64,000 bases of DNA, from positions 4,330,501-4,394,500 of the forward strand of contig NZ_CP016756.1 of NCBI RefSeq assembly GCF_001700965.1, given 5' to 3'. This DNA is from Stenotrophomonas nitritireducens (GTDB lineage: Bacteria; Pseudomonadota; Gammaproteobacteria; Xanthomonadales; Xanthomonadaceae). Both the position numbers and the translations under genes were made by a program. Shown here piece by piece: positions 45,537 through 55,344 of this stretch. Numbering within the stretch: position 1 is the stretch's first letter; the number at the start of each line of letters is the position of its first letter. The notes under the pieces were generated by a model, which was not told where the DNA came from, did no database searches, and was given only the letters and a program-made list of their open reading frames with translations.

Positions 45537-48500
45537 ATGAGTTTGAGCAATTTCAGCTACTACCTGCGCGACTATCGCCTATGGATGGTGATCGGTCTTA
45601 TCGGCGCCGCTGGGCTGGCCAAGTATGGCGAGGCGGAGGCCAGGCAGATCGGCATCTGGGCGGCAATCGTACTGGCGGCGTTGTTGCTGGTTGCGTTGAT
45701 CGTCTGGATCATAAAGCGGATCATGGCGCGGCGGGCAGCACGGCGCGTCGAGGCGATGGTGCAGGGCGAAGCGGACAAGGCCGTGGCCAATGCGCAGCCC
45801 TCGCAACGTGCCGATACTGAGGCTTTGCGCAAGCGCATGCTGGATGCGGTGAAGCAGATCAAGTCGTCGCGGATGGGCATGCTCAAGGGCAATGCCGCGC
45901 TGTACGAGTTGCCGTGGTACGTGATCATCGGCAACCCTGCCGCAGGCAAGAGCACGGCCATCCTCAACTCGGGCCTGCAGTTCCCGTTCGAGGACAATCG
46001 CAGTAACGTCATCCAGGGCATTGGCGGCACCCGCAACTGCGATTGGTATTTCACTACCAATGGCATCGTGCTGGATACGGCCGGTCGCTATTCGGTAAGC
46101 ACCGAAGACCGCATGGAATGGCTCACCTTCCTCGGCTTGCTGAAGAAGAACCGGCCACGTGCACCCATCAACGGTGTGATCATCGCGGTCAGCATCGCCG
46201 AGCTATCTGGCAGCAAGCCGGAATTTGCGATGGAGCTGGCCAAGAACCTGCGCCAGCGCGTGCAGGAGGTGACCGAGCAGTTGGAAGTGTTCGCGCCGGT
46301 GTACGTGCTGTTCACCAAGGCCGATCTCATTGCTGGCTTCAGCGAGTTCTTTGGCAACCTTGATCCGGGCGAGCGCGAGAACGTGTGGGGCGCCACCTTG
46401 CCCGCGGACGTGCAGCAGCAGAGCGATGCGCTGACCGCCTTCGATACGCACTTTGATGAGCTGGCCGAAGGCATCAAGGAAATGAGCCTGACGCATATGG
46501 CAATGCAGCGCGGGCGCGATGTGTCGCCGGGGCTGCTGTCGCTGCCGTTGGAGTTTGTCGGTATCAAGCCGGCCTTGCGCACCTTCATTGCCACGTTGTT
46601 TGAAGACAACCCGTACCAGTTCAAGCCGGTGTTTCGTGGTTTCTATTTCAGCAGCGCGCTGCAGGAAGGGCGCTCGGTGCATCACGCTTCCGAGCGCGTT
46701 GGCCGCCAGTTTGGCCTGCAACGCGGCTCCAATGTGGACGAGGCACCGAGCGGGCAGACCGCGTTCTTCCTCAAGGATTTGTTCCGCAAGGTGATCTTCG
46801 CCGACCGCGGGCTGGTGCGGCAGTACGCAAGCCCGCACCAGAATCGCCTGCGCTATGGCGTGTTCCTTGGCGCGGTGGGTGTGCTGGCGCTGGGCCTGGG
46901 CCTGTGGACCTGGTCGTATACGACCAATGCGCAGTTGGTAGCCAATGCCACCAAGGATCTCGACCAGGCCGTGCGCATCCAGAAGGACCGCATGGATCTG
47001 AAATCGCGGGTGGACGCATTGCTGCTGTTGCAGGACCGGATGGAGCAGCTTGACCGCTACAAGAAGGACGGTGGCATCACAACCAGTCTGGGTCTGTACC
47101 AGGGCGATGCCATCCGCGAGAAGCTGCTGCGCGAGTACAACCATGGCATGCAGCAGGTGATGCTGGCGCCGACTGTCTCCAATCTTGAGAACTATCTGGG
47201 CCAGGTGGTTGCCGAACGCGACAAGCTCGGCCAGGCCAACGCCTCGGCAGCGGAAAGCGAGACGCTGTATCAAAACGCGTCGCCCACCAGCACCAACGAT
47301 GCGTACAACGCGCTCAAGACCTATCTGATGCTGGGCAACCCCAAGTATGTGGAAGGCGCGCATCTGTCGCAGCAGCTGACGCTGTTCTGGCGTAGCTGGC
47401 TGGAGGCCAACCGTGGCCAGATGAGCCGCGAGGAAATGGTGCGGGCTGCCGAGAAGCTGATGACGTTCTACGTGGCGCAGGCTGGCAAGCCGGGCTGGCC
47501 GCAGGTGCAGAACAAGGTCACCCTGGTCACCGATTCGCGCCAAGCACTGTCGCAGGTGATGAAGGGCCAGCCGGCGATGGAACGCGTATTCGCACAGATC
47601 AAGGCACGTGCCGGCGCACGCTTCGGTACGGTAACCGTCGACGGGCTGGTAGGCGAGGAGCGCAATGCGCGCCTGATCAATGGCAGCTATGCCATCTCCG
47701 GTGCGTTCAGCCGCAAGGCATGGGAAGACTATGTGCAGGACGCCATCAAGGAAGCGGCCAATACCCAGCTGAGCACCACCGACTGGGTGCTGGGCACCAC
47801 CGAGCAGAGCGATCTGTCGTTGGCGGGTAGCCCGGAGCACGTCTCGCGCGAGCTTGTCACCTTGTACAAGCAGGAATACGCGCGTGAGTGGGGCAAGTTC
47901 GTGCAGGGCCTGAGCATTGCCGAGTTCAATACGTTTGATGAAGCCACCGCGCGCATCAACCGTCTGGGCGACGCCGGCAACTCGCCGCTGCGTACCTTGC
48001 TGGAGAAGATCAACGAAGAAACCATCTGGGACAATCCGCCCGCGCAGGCGCGTTCCAGCAAATCCGGCAAGGGCTTCGTGGCTTGGTTCCAGCGCACCAT
48101 CCTGCGCAAGGATCCGGCCGCTGCGGCTGCCGCCGCGCCGGTTGGGCCGATTGGCAAGGCGTTTGAGGGCATTGCGCGCTTGACCATGCCGCGTGGCGAC
48201 CAGCCGGCGGTGATTGCCGCTTACTTCGAAACGCTGGGCAAGCTGCGGGCGCGCTTGAACGCCATCAAGTCGCAGGGTGATGTCGGCGTTGGTGCACGCA
48301 AGCTGATGCAGGACACCTTCAGCAATGAAGGCTCCGAGTTGAGCGTCGCTTTGGCGCTGGTGGACGAGCAGGTGCTGAATGGCCTGGATGAAAAGCAGCG
48401 CGAAGCACTGCGGCCCTTGTTGCTGCGCCCGCTGACGCAGACGTTTGCCGCCCTGGTGCCGCCTACCGAAGACGAGGTCAACAAGAGCTGGAAGGCGCAG

Positions 48501-49256
48501 GTCTATGATCCGTTCAAGGCACGCATCGGCCAGCAGTATCCGTTCAACCTGAACTCGGACGTGGATGCGGCCGCAAGCGACATCGGTGCCATTTTCGGCG
48601 CCAGCGGCAGCATCGCCAACTTCAACAAGGATGCGATGGGTGCACTGGTCATCCAGCGTGGCCCCTTGCTGGAAGCGCGTCGTTGGGCCGGGATCGGCGT
48701 CAATCTGTCGGCAGAGCTGGTTGCCAACTACGGCAACTGGGTGAGCGGCGCTGCCGCCGGTGCTGCCCAGGACACTACCATCTTCGAACTGTTGCCATCG
48801 CCGGCGACCGGTGCGGTGGAATACACCATCGAGATCGATGGCCAGCAGCTGCGCTACCGCAACACGCCGCCGCAGTGGACCACCATGCAGTACCCGAACG
48901 CAGGGCAGATCCCCGGGGTGAAGATCTCGGCAGTGACCGGCGATGGGCGCACCGTGGAGGTGTTCAATGCGCCGGGCTCCAATGGCTTCAAGCGCTTGAT
49001 GTCCGAAGGCCAGTACGAGCGTCTTGATGATTCCAGCCGCATCACCTGGGAAGGAAACGGCGTCGCGGTTACCGTGGAAATGCGGGTTGTGCGCCGTGCC
49101 GGTGCCGGCTCCGATGGCAGTGATTGGCAGCGCGGCCTGCAGTTGCCGGAGAAGGTGGCAGGCGGCGCGCCTGTCGCCGCAGCCACTGCCGCGCCGGCGG
49201 CAGTACCTGCAGCCACACCTGCGGCGACGCAGCAGGCAGCGGGAGGTGGCCGATGA
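45537..49256 (+). CDS. tssM: TssM (IcmF) inner-membrane core protein
   Basis: 1239 residues. N-terminal membrane helices lie at about 15-28 and 38-60, with a third near 443-462. The cytoplasmic loop carries a Walker A, GNPAAGKST at 132-140, and LDTAGRYSV. The long periplasmic IcmF/DUF1215 region follows, with the C-terminal TssM beta domain that contacts TssJ (TGAVEYTIEIDGQQLRYRN) and an Ala/Pro tail. The intact Walker A suggests an NTP-binding TssM. It overlaps tagF by ATGA. Confidence 0.97.
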   Translation: MSLSNFSYYLRDYRLWMVIGLIGAAGLAKYGEAEARQIGIWAAIVLAALLLVALIVWIIKRIMARRAARRVEAMVQGEADKAVANAQPSQRADTEALRKRMLDAVKQIKSSRMGMLKGNAALYELPWYVIIGNPAAGKSTAILNSGLQFPFEDNRSNVIQGIGGTRNCDWYFTTNGIVLDTAGRYSVSTEDRMEWLTFLGLLKKNRPRAPINGVIIAVSIAELSGSKPEFAMELAKNLRQRVQEVTEQLEVFAPVYVLFTKADLIAGFSEFFGNLDPGERENVWGATLPADVQQQSDALTAFDTHFDELAEGIKEMSLTHMAMQRGRDVSPGLLSLPLEFVGIKPALRTFIATLFEDNPYQFKPVFRGFYFSSALQEGRSVHHASERVGRQFGLQRGSNVDEAPSGQTAFFLKDLFRKVIFADRGLVRQYASPHQNRLRYGVFLGAVGVLALGLGLWTWSYTTNAQLVANATKDLDQAVRIQKDRMDLKSRVDALLLLQDRMEQLDRYKKDGGITTSLGLYQGDAIREKLLREYNHGMQQVMLAPTVSNLENYLGQVVAERDKLGQANASAAESETLYQNASPTSTNDAYNALKTYLMLGNPKYVEGAHLSQQLTLFWRSWLEANRGQMSREEMVRAAEKLMTFYVAQAGKPGWPQVQNKVTLVTDSRQALSQVMKGQPAMERVFAQIKARAGARFGTVTVDGLVGEERNARLINGSYAISGAFSRKAWEDYVQDAIKEAANTQLSTTDWVLGTTEQSDLSLAGSPEHVSRELVTLYKQEYAREWGKFVQGLSIAEFNTFDEATARINRLGDAGNSPLRTLLEKINEETIWDNPPAQARSSKSGKGFVAWFQRTILRKDPAAAAAAAPVGPIGKAFEGIARLTMPRGDQPAVIAAYFETLGKLRARLNAIKSQGDVGVGARKLMQDTFSNEGSELSVALALVDEQVLNGLDEKQREALRPLLLRPLTQTFAALVPPTEDEVNKSWKAQVYDPFKARIGQQYPFNLNSDVDAAASDIGAIFGASGSIANFNKDAMGALVIQRGPLLEARRWAGIGVNLSAELVANYGNWVSGAAAGAAQDTTIFELLPSPATGAVEYTIEIDGQQLRYRNTPPQWTTMQYPNAGQIPGVKISAVTGDGRTVEVFNAPGSNGFKRLMSEGQYERLDDSSRITWEGNGVAVTVEMRVVRRAGAGSDGSDWQRGLQLPEKVAGGAPVAAATAAPAAVPAATPAATQQAAGGGR

Positions 49257-50236
49257 GCCGCATAGTCAGTGCCGGGGTTTCCTATTTCGGAAAGGTGCCC
49301 TCGCGTGGCGACTTCGTGCGTGCCGCCGACAATCACCAACTGCTGGGCTGGCTGGACCGTTGGGCCGGCGAGTCTCTGGAACTGCTGAGCCAGAGCCCGG
49401 ATTGGAAGCAACGCTACGACGAAGCCCCGGAGATCAACTACGCGTTTCTCGGATCGCGCAGCAAGATGCTGGTCTGTGGCCATTTCCTTGCCAGCCGCGA
49501 TGCCTCGGAACGGCGTTTCCCGCTGTTGTCCGCATTGCGCCTGGAAGCTCCCGAGCCGTTGCCTTTCATTGGCCGTAGCCCGTTGGCACTGTCCAACGCC
49601 TGGTCCGGACTGGCACGGCTGGCGCGGCAAGCCAATGAGGACGCCGATGCCACCCAGGCATTGAGCCAGCTTGCCGACGCGCGCTTCAGCATCAGCACCG
49701 ATCCGGCGGACTACAACGCTAGTTTCCATGACTTCCTGGAAAGCACCACCATCGCCAGTTTCGAGCAGCGCCTGCGCGAGGCCGGCCATGGCGATGTGGC
49801 CTTGCGACAGGTATTGCCGGCGTTGGGCCTGCTGCTGCAACCCGTGCTGAGCGGCGGCGAAGTGAATATCGACAAGGCACTCGTACTGCCGCTGGTGCGT
49901 GATCCGGCGTACCGGCCGCTGGTGGCTGCGTTCTGGCTGGATCTGATTTCCAGCTTCGTCAGCCGCGGTGACTTCGAGCTGGCGGTGCTGATCCGCAATG
50001 ATGCCAAGCCCAATATGGTGATCGGTTTCAACGGCGCCGACCGCATGGTGCTGCGCGCGGCGTTGGATCCGTCAGAAGCAGGCGACTACCTGATCCACCT
50101 GCAGCATTCGGAGTGGGTGGATGACTACCTGCACGGCGACTACAACTTGAACCGCTTCGGCAGCTTCCTTGAGCGTGACGATCTTGCATTGGTCACCGCG
50201 CGTCGGCTGTTTGGCGAGACCTTCCTGGGAACCTGA
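49253..50236 (+). CDS. tagF: TagF post-translational regulator
   Basis: 327 residues from ATG 49253, overlapping the tssM stop (ATGA); the longer frame from 49124 lies in tssM and is unlikely. The TagF N-terminus is clear: VSYFGKVPSRGDFVRA and YAFLGSRSKMLVCGHF. The C-terminal half (WLDLISSF, YNLNRFGSFLERDDL) resembles the extended form. TagF represses T6SS assembly in Pseudomonas and other bacteria, with PpkA/PppA/Fha opposing it. None of those three is visible in this window, so control here may run through TagF alone or through distant genes. Confidence 0.92.
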   Translation: MSRIVSAGVSYFGKVPSRGDFVRAADNHQLLGWLDRWAGESLELLSQSPDWKQRYDEAPEINYAFLGSRSKMLVCGHFLASRDASERRFPLLSALRLEAPEPLPFIGRSPLALSNAWSGLARLARQANEDADATQALSQLADARFSISTDPADYNASFHDFLESTTIASFEQRLREAGHGDVALRQVLPALGLLLQPVLSGGEVNIDKALVLPLVRDPAYRPLVAAFWLDLISSFVSRGDFELAVLIRNDAKPNMVIGFNGADRMVLRAALDPSEAGDYLIHLQHSEWVDDYLHGDYNLNRFGSFLERDDLALVTARRLFGETFLGT

Positions 50237-50238
50237 CG

Positions 50239-51030
50239 ATGCATTTGTTCAAAGTGAATTACCTCGCTGCGCTGCTGTTGGCGGCAACACCTGCTTTCGC
50301 ACAGACGGCAGCGCCAGCGCCCACGGCAACCGTACCCGCAGCCGAGCGACCAGTGGTGATCGAAGGCGTGGTCCCGGATCAGGCCACCAAGGCCAAGCTG
50401 CTGGGCAACCTGCGTGCGGTTTACGGTGCCGAGCGTGTGGTTGACCGCATCCAGGTGGAAAGCATTGCCACACCGCCCAACTGGGGCGACTACGTTGCCG
50501 GGATGATCAATACCGGCCTGAAGCGCGTGTCGCCCGGCAAGCTGGAGGTCAATGGACAGTCGGTCCGTGTGACCGGCGAGGTCGCCAACGAGGCCCTGCG
50601 TCAGCAGGTGGCCAGCGATCTCAGCCTGGCCAGCAATACCAGCTATACGGTCAGCAACGCATTGAAGGTGGGCTCACAACAGGGCGTGCTCGACCAGACC
50701 CTGGCCAACCGCATCATCGAGTTCCAGAGTGGCAGCGCCAGGCTGACGCCGTTCGGCATGAGCATTCTTGATGAGATGGTCGCCAAGATGGCGCAGATGC
50801 CGGACAGCCGCTTCCTGATCATCGGCCATACCGACAATGTCGGGCAGCGCGAGTCCAACCTCTCCTTGAGCCACGCACGTGCCGCAGCGGTGAAGAGCTA
50901 CATGATGGCCAAGGGCATTCCCAGCACGCATATGGATGTGCTGGGCAAGGGGCCGGATGAGCCGGTGGCGGACAACACCAGCAACGACGGTCGCGCCCGC
51001 AACCGCCGTATCGAGTTCAAGATCCAGTAA
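50239..51030 (+). CDS. OmpA-family peptidoglycan-binding protein of the T6SS (TagL-like role)
   Basis: 263 residues with a Sec signal peptide (cleaved near AFAQ, residue ~22). A BON-like region (~40-130, PDQATKAKLLGNLRAVYGAERVVDRIQ in part) is followed by an OmpA C-terminal domain (~150-263) with HTDNVGQRESNLSLSHARA and ARNRRIEFKI. Because TssL here lacks a peptidoglycan-binding extension, this protein probably anchors the membrane complex to the cell wall. It starts two bases after tagF. Confidence 0.85.
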   Translation: MHLFKVNYLAALLLAATPAFAQTAAPAPTATVPAAERPVVIEGVVPDQATKAKLLGNLRAVYGAERVVDRIQVESIATPPNWGDYVAGMINTGLKRVSPGKLEVNGQSVRVTGEVANEALRQQVASDLSLASNTSYTVSNALKVGSQQGVLDQTLANRIIEFQSGSARLTPFGMSILDEMVAKMAQMPDSRFLIIGHTDNVGQRESNLSLSHARAAAVKSYMMAKGIPSTHMDVLGKGPDEPVADNTSNDGRARNRRIEFKIQ

Positions 51031-51056
51031 CCGCAGTATTCCGTTGCGGCTAGAAA

Positions 51057-51081
51057 AACGACGGGCTTAAAGCCCGTCGTT
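51057..51081 (-). terminator. Hairpin terminator overlapping the tssA stop codon
   Basis: AACGACGGGCTT is mirrored by AAGCCCGTCGTT. On the - strand it is followed by TTTTT, a good intrinsic terminator for tssA; the stem includes the last tssA codons and stop. In the + direction it may weakly end the ompA-like transcript. Confidence 0.75.
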
Positions 51082-52140
51082 GTCCTGTTTCACATCCAGC
51101 ATTTCTTCCATCTGCTCCAGCGTGGTGTGGTCCTTGATCACGCGCTTGAGCCAGACATGCAGCGGCATTTCGCCCCAGCTGGCAGCCTTCTCGGCCAGAT
51201 AGGCGACCGGGCTGTGCGGCTCGGTGCGGCGGAAGAATTCGGCTACCTGGCGCAGCTGTGCGAGTGCTTCCTTGCGGCTGGCAGGTGCGCCCCCGTTGCT
51301 GCGCGGAGCGCTGTTGACGGCCGGTTCGGCGGGACTGGCGGCAGCTTCAAAAAACGTTTCGCCCGGCTCTTCAACGGGATCGCCAACTTCGCCGTCCAGC
51401 AGCATGCCGGCCTCGCGCGCGAAGCGGCGGACGGTGCGCTGCAAGTGATCCAGTTGCTCGCGTACCGCACTGAAACTGGGGCCGTCCATGCCAAGGCGGC
51501 TGTCCACCGCAGCCTGCAGCTGGTCCAGTGCCAAGCTGCAGTCGGGCAGGGCCGTCACCAGCTGGCGATAGGTGTCGTGCGAGGTGCTGCGGCGCGCGGC
51601 CTCCAGCAGTTCCAGGCTGGGGCGGCCATCGCCGTGATCGCCGCTGCTGGCGTGTGCATGCTCGAAGTCGGCCAGGCTGAACCGGCCTTGCGGCGCCGAG
51701 GTGATCGGTATGGCCCGCAGCCACTGCGAGGTATTGGTCAGCAGCCAGCTGAGGTTGCCGATCCGCTCCTCATAGTCGCCATCATGTGCAATCGGATGGA
51801 CATCGTCCCAATAGCGCTCGCACAGGCCTGCGGTGACCCGGAAGCCGGCTGCCAGGCCGGGAAAGCCTTCCTGCTGCGTCGCCGCCTCGCACAACCAACC
51901 TGCCAGCCGCAGGTCCTTGGTGCGGGTCTGCAGCAGCTGGTTGCAGTCGCGTAGCACGCTGCCCCAGTCGGCATATTTGATGTCGGTCTGCCACGCGCCC
52001 TGATCCAGGGTAGGGTCGTCGGCACGACGGTTTTCGATGATCCGATCAAACTCGGACGAGAACGACAGGTCTTCACCCGTCGGCGCGTGTCCGGCAATCG
52101 GGGCCAGCAGGGCATCCTGATCCAGCATGGCAAATCTCAT
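51067..52140 (-). CDS. tssA: TssA (ImpA_N) priming/cap protein
   Basis: 357 residues, with the ImpA_N domain in the first ~130 residues (LLAPIAGHAPTGEDLSFSSEFDRI, in part; WYDVHP-type RYWDDVHPIAHDGDYEERIGNLSWL). A variable middle follows, then a C-terminal region with FFRRTEPHSPVAYLAEKAASWGEMPLHVWLKRVI. TssA coordinates tube and sheath polymerisation. It is transcribed toward the ompA-like gene. Confidence 0.95.
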   Translation of the reverse strand: MRFAMLDQDALLAPIAGHAPTGEDLSFSSEFDRIIENRRADDPTLDQGAWQTDIKYADWGSVLRDCNQLLQTRTKDLRLAGWLCEAATQQEGFPGLAAGFRVTAGLCERYWDDVHPIAHDGDYEERIGNLSWLLTNTSQWLRAIPITSAPQGRFSLADFEHAHASSGDHGDGRPSLELLEAARRSTSHDTYRQLVTALPDCSLALDQLQAAVDSRLGMDGPSFSAVREQLDHLQRTVRRFAREAGMLLDGEVGDPVEEPGETFFEAAASPAEPAVNSAPRSNGGAPASRKEALAQLRQVAEFFRRTEPHSPVAYLAEKAASWGEMPLHVWLKRVIKDHTTLEQMEEMLDVKQDNDGL

Positions 52141-53163
52141 TGTGGGTTACCGGGCGATTCTAACGCGGGTACGGCTTGAAGGATGTGGAGGCCGGTTACA
52201 GGCTGCAACACCGATGGGACTGGCAGATGAGGATCGGCCTTGTTCAGCTGAAGGGCGGGACCTGCGGGAACGATGGCTGGCCGCGACGGGTGCGCGTCGA
52301 TCACAGGATTTGAGACATTTCCTGTGCAACTGCGATATCGGCGGTAATGCTTGAGAGACGGCGCTCGTAAATTGGGGGCCAGTATCGCCGCGGGCATGGC
52401 AATCAAGGTCGCCGTGATCCTGCCATCTACAGGTGGCTGATCGTTCGGATCGTTCGCCTGTGCAAGTAGGCGCAGAAGCGACGCTTCCATGCGCATAGCA
52501 GTCGGCTTTGTCTGTTCGCCGTTTGATGCGTGGTTTTGCGGGCAGTATCAATCTGTCTGTTGTTGCCGTTCTACAAACGATGCGGACGCCGAGAAAGGAC
52601 ATCTCTCCTTGCTCAACGCAGCCGCAAGGTCATGATGCTGCCAATGCGCAATCAACTGTGACTCCACGCATCGGGAAAGCCGATGGCTCGATGCTGCAGC
52701 AGCTGTCTGGTTGGACCGTACACTCGATACCGCAGGTACAGCTGCGGCAGCTGTGGTGAATTGTTGCGGAGTCCGGGCAGCATCAAGACGCTGCCGATGG
52801 ATTGTGCTTCGTGGCCTGCAACAAGCTGCAGATGATGTTTGTCTTTGAGCCGACGCTGCGCAATACAGTTGTTTTGTGAGCTGCATGTGAGGTCGTCCAA
52901 TTCATGCATGGCGACCAATGATGGCGGCATCATGCGTCTGTGCAGAGCCTCAGATGAAGAGGTGCTGTGCAGATGTACTTAGGCGCCACGCAGCAAAAGA
53001 AGCACCAACAAGCGATGCTTTGATGACCAAGGAAATTGAAGTTGGTCTTCAACAGCAGATTTTTTTGCTGGACATGACGGACAGAGTGGAGAGTGCGCAC
53101 AGGGGCGCATTCAAGGACGGCGGCCTTAGGCCGCCACGCAGTACAGCGATTGGGAGCAAAGGC
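52141..53163. other. 1-kb gap between tssA and doxX
   Basis: Only short unsupported frames are present on both strands. It must contain the tssA promoter at its left and a doxX leader at its right. A small GC hairpin sits at 53119-53135. I recognise no IS end, RNA gene or pseudogene. Confidence 0.45.
53119..53135. other. Small GC-rich hairpin upstream of doxX
   Basis: GGCGGCC, loop TTA, GGCCGCC, 28 bases before the doxX start. There is no T-run after it. It could be a leader structure or an intergenic palindrome. Confidence 0.4.
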
Positions 53164-53583
53164 ATGTTGGACAAGCTGGTGGAACGAAACCGCGATGGAA
53201 TGATTCTGTTTGTACGCATCGTGATGATGGTGATGTTCATGTATTCGGGCTTTGGCAAGTTGACCGACTTTCAGGGAACCGTTGGCTACCTGGCTTCCCT
53301 GCACGCTCCTGTACCACAGCTCGCGGCGGCGGTTTCTGTTGCCATGGAGCTTGGCGTGGGTATCGCCCTGATTCTGGGTCTGTGGGTGCGGCCCTTGGCT
53401 TTGTTGCTCGCGGTATTCGTACTGTGTGCAAGTTGCATGGGCCATCCGTTCTGGACAATGCAAGGTGCCGACAGAGCAATGAACCTGCTGCAGTTCCTGA
53501 AAAACCTGTCCATCATCAGCGGTCTGCTGTTGCTGGTTGTCACCGGCGGTGGCCGCTATGCGCTCACCAGTAGCCGATCGTGA
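53164..53583 (+). CDS. DoxX-family membrane protein
   Basis: 139 residues from ATG 53164, with GGAG upstream. The open frame back to 52918 lacks family similarity and a ribosome site. Four hydrophobic helices are spread over the length (ILFVRIVMMVMFMYSGFGKL, AVSVAMELGVGIALILGL, LALLLAVFVLC, SIISGLLLLV), typical of DoxX/SURF4-like proteins. The function is not settled; some members take part in thiol or oxidative stress responses. It is a single-gene unit ending at a bidirectional hairpin. Confidence 0.85.
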   Translation: MLDKLVERNRDGMILFVRIVMMVMFMYSGFGKLTDFQGTVGYLASLHAPVPQLAAAVSVAMELGVGIALILGLWVRPLALLLAVFVLCASCMGHPFWTMQGADRAMNLLQFLKNLSIISGLLLLVVTGGGRYALTSSRS

Positions 53584-53624
53584 GCGTGCTGGCCCGCAAG
53601 CCTTTGCGCTAGTGCAGAACGCAG

Positions 53625-53651
53625 AACGGGCAGGCGCCAAGCCTGCCCGTT
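53625..53651. terminator. Bidirectional hairpin between doxX and hutU
   Basis: AACGGGCAGGC, loop GCCAA, GCCTGCCCGTT, a perfect 11-bp stem between the convergent stops of doxX and hutU. The T-content after it is low in both directions. Confidence 0.7.
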
Positions 53652-53676
53652 GTGTCTGCAATTGCGGTGATTCCAA

Positions 53677-55344
53677 TCAGCCAATGATGCCGGGCAGGTC
53701 CAGGTTCTTTTCCTTGGCGCAATCGATTGCGATGTCATAGCCGGCATCGGCGTGACGCATCACGCCGGTACCCGGATCGTTCCACAACACGCGTGCGATG
53801 CGCTGATCTGCCGCTTCACTGCCATCGCAGACGATGACCACGCCGGAATGCTGTGAGTAGCCCATGCCCACGCCGCCGCCATGGTGCAGGCTCACCCAGG
53901 TGGCGCCACCGGCGACATTGAGCATGGCGTTGAGCAGCGGCCAATCGGAAACCGCATCGGAGCCGTCCTTCATGGACTCGGTCTCGCGGTTGGGCGAGGC
54001 CACGCTGCCGCTGTCCAGGTGATCGCGGCCGATCACCACCGGTGCACTCAGCTCGCCATTGCGCACCATTTCGTTGAAGGCCAGGCCCAGCTTGTGACGC
54101 AGGCCCAGGCCGACCCAGCAGATGCGCGCCGGCAGACCCTGGAAGGCGATGCGTTCGCGCGCCATGTCCAGCCAACGGTGCAGGTTGGGATCATCGGCGA
54201 TGATTTCCTTGACCTTGGCGTCGGTCTTGTAGATGTCTTCCGGGTCGCCGCTCAGTGCTACCCAGCGGAACGGGCCGATGCCACGGCAGAACAGCGGGCG
54301 GACATAGGCGGGCACGAAACCGGGGAAATCGAAGGCGTTCTTCAGGCCCTCGTCGAAAGCCATCTGGCGGATGTTGTTGCCGTAGTCAACGGTGGGAATG
54401 CCGGCGGCGTGGAAGGCAAGCATGGCCTCCACGTGCACGCGCATGGCCGCCTTGGCGGCATCGCGGACGGTCTCCGGATTGGCCTGTTGTTCTGCCAGCC
54501 ACTGCTCCACGCTCCAGCCTATCGGCAGATAGCCATGCACCGGATCGTGGGCGCTGGTCTGGTCGGTGACGCAGTCCGGTCGCACGCCGCGGCGTACCAG
54601 CTCCGGCAGAATTTCGGCGGCGTTGCCGAGCAGGGCAATCGACTTGGCCTGGCCGGCGGCGGTGTATTTGGCGATGCGCGCAAGCGCGTCGTCGATATCG
54701 CTGGCCTGCTCGTCGACATAGCGGGTGCGCAGGCGGAAGTCGATGCTGCTCTGGCGGCATTCGATGGTCAGGCTGCTGGCACCTGCCAACGACGCGGCCA
54801 ACGGCTGGGCGCCGCCCATGCCGCCCAGACCAGCAGTGAGGATCCATTTGCCGGTGAGGCTGCCACCGTAGTGCTGGCGGCCCATCTCGACGAAGGTTTC
54901 GTAGGTGCCCTGGACGATGCCCTGGCTGCCGATATAGATCCAGCTGCCGGCGGTCATCTGCCCGTACATCATCAAGCCCTTCTTATCGAGCTCGTTGAAG
55001 TGCTCCCAGTTGGCCCAGTGCGGCACCAGGTTGGAGTTGGCGATCAGTACGCGCGGCGCATCCGGATGGGTGGGGAACACGCCAACCGGCTTGCCCGATT
55101 GCACCAGCAGGGTCTGGTTGTCGTCCAGGCGCTTGAGCGTCTCCAGGATCTTGTCGTAGCTCTCCCAGTCGCGCGCGGCACGGCCGATGCCGCCGTAGAC
55201 GACCAGCGATGTCGGGTCTTCGGCGACCTCGGCATCAAGGTTGTTCTGCAGCATGCGGAACGGCGCTTCGGTCTGCCAGGACTTGCAGTTGAGCGTATTG
55301 CCGCGCGGTGCGCGCGGATTGCGGGTGGGGTCGTGACGGGTCAT
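53677..55344 (-). CDS. hutU: Urocanate hydratase (urocanase)
   Basis: 555 residues from ATG 55344, with GGAGAAATGC before it; the frame open to 55608 runs into hutG and is not family-like. It converts urocanate to imidazolone propionate using tightly bound NAD. Signatures: [34 protein letters not shown] (in part), GGMGGAQPL, and [16 protein letters not shown]. Full family length. It overlaps the hutG stop by ATGA, so the two are coupled and co-transcribed leftward. Confidence 0.98.
   Translation of the reverse strand: MTRHDPTRNPRAPRGNTLNCKSWQTEAPFRMLQNNLDAEVAEDPTSLVVYGGIGRAARDWESYDKILETLKRLDDNQTLLVQSGKPVGVFPTHPDAPRVLIANSNLVPHWANWEHFNELDKKGLMMYGQMTAGSWIYIGSQGIVQGTYETFVEMGRQHYGGSLTGKWILTAGLGGMGGAQPLAASLAGASSLTIECRQSSIDFRLRTRYVDEQASDIDDALARIAKYTAAGQAKSIALLGNAAEILPELVRRGVRPDCVTDQTSAHDPVHGYLPIGWSVEQWLAEQQANPETVRDAAKAAMRVHVEAMLAFHAAGIPTVDYGNNIRQMAFDEGLKNAFDFPGFVPAYVRPLFCRGIGPFRWVALSGDPEDIYKTDAKVKEIIADDPNLHRWLDMARERIAFQGLPARICWVGLGLRHKLGLAFNEMVRNGELSAPVVIGRDHLDSGSVASPNRETESMKDGSDAVSDWPLLNAMLNVAGGATWVSLHHGGGVGMGYSQHSGVVIVCDGSEAADQRIARVLWNDPGTGVMRHADAGYDIAIDCAKEKNLDLPGIIG

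Noticed and set aside
46203-47840. 545-residue - strand frame opposite tssM
   Set aside because: High-GC shadow frame; composition follows the antisense of tssM and has no recognisable domain.
52918-53163. N-terminal extension of the DoxX protein
   Set aside because: The membrane-protein family begins at 53164, where a ribosome site exists; the extension is charged and shows no similarity to anything recognised.
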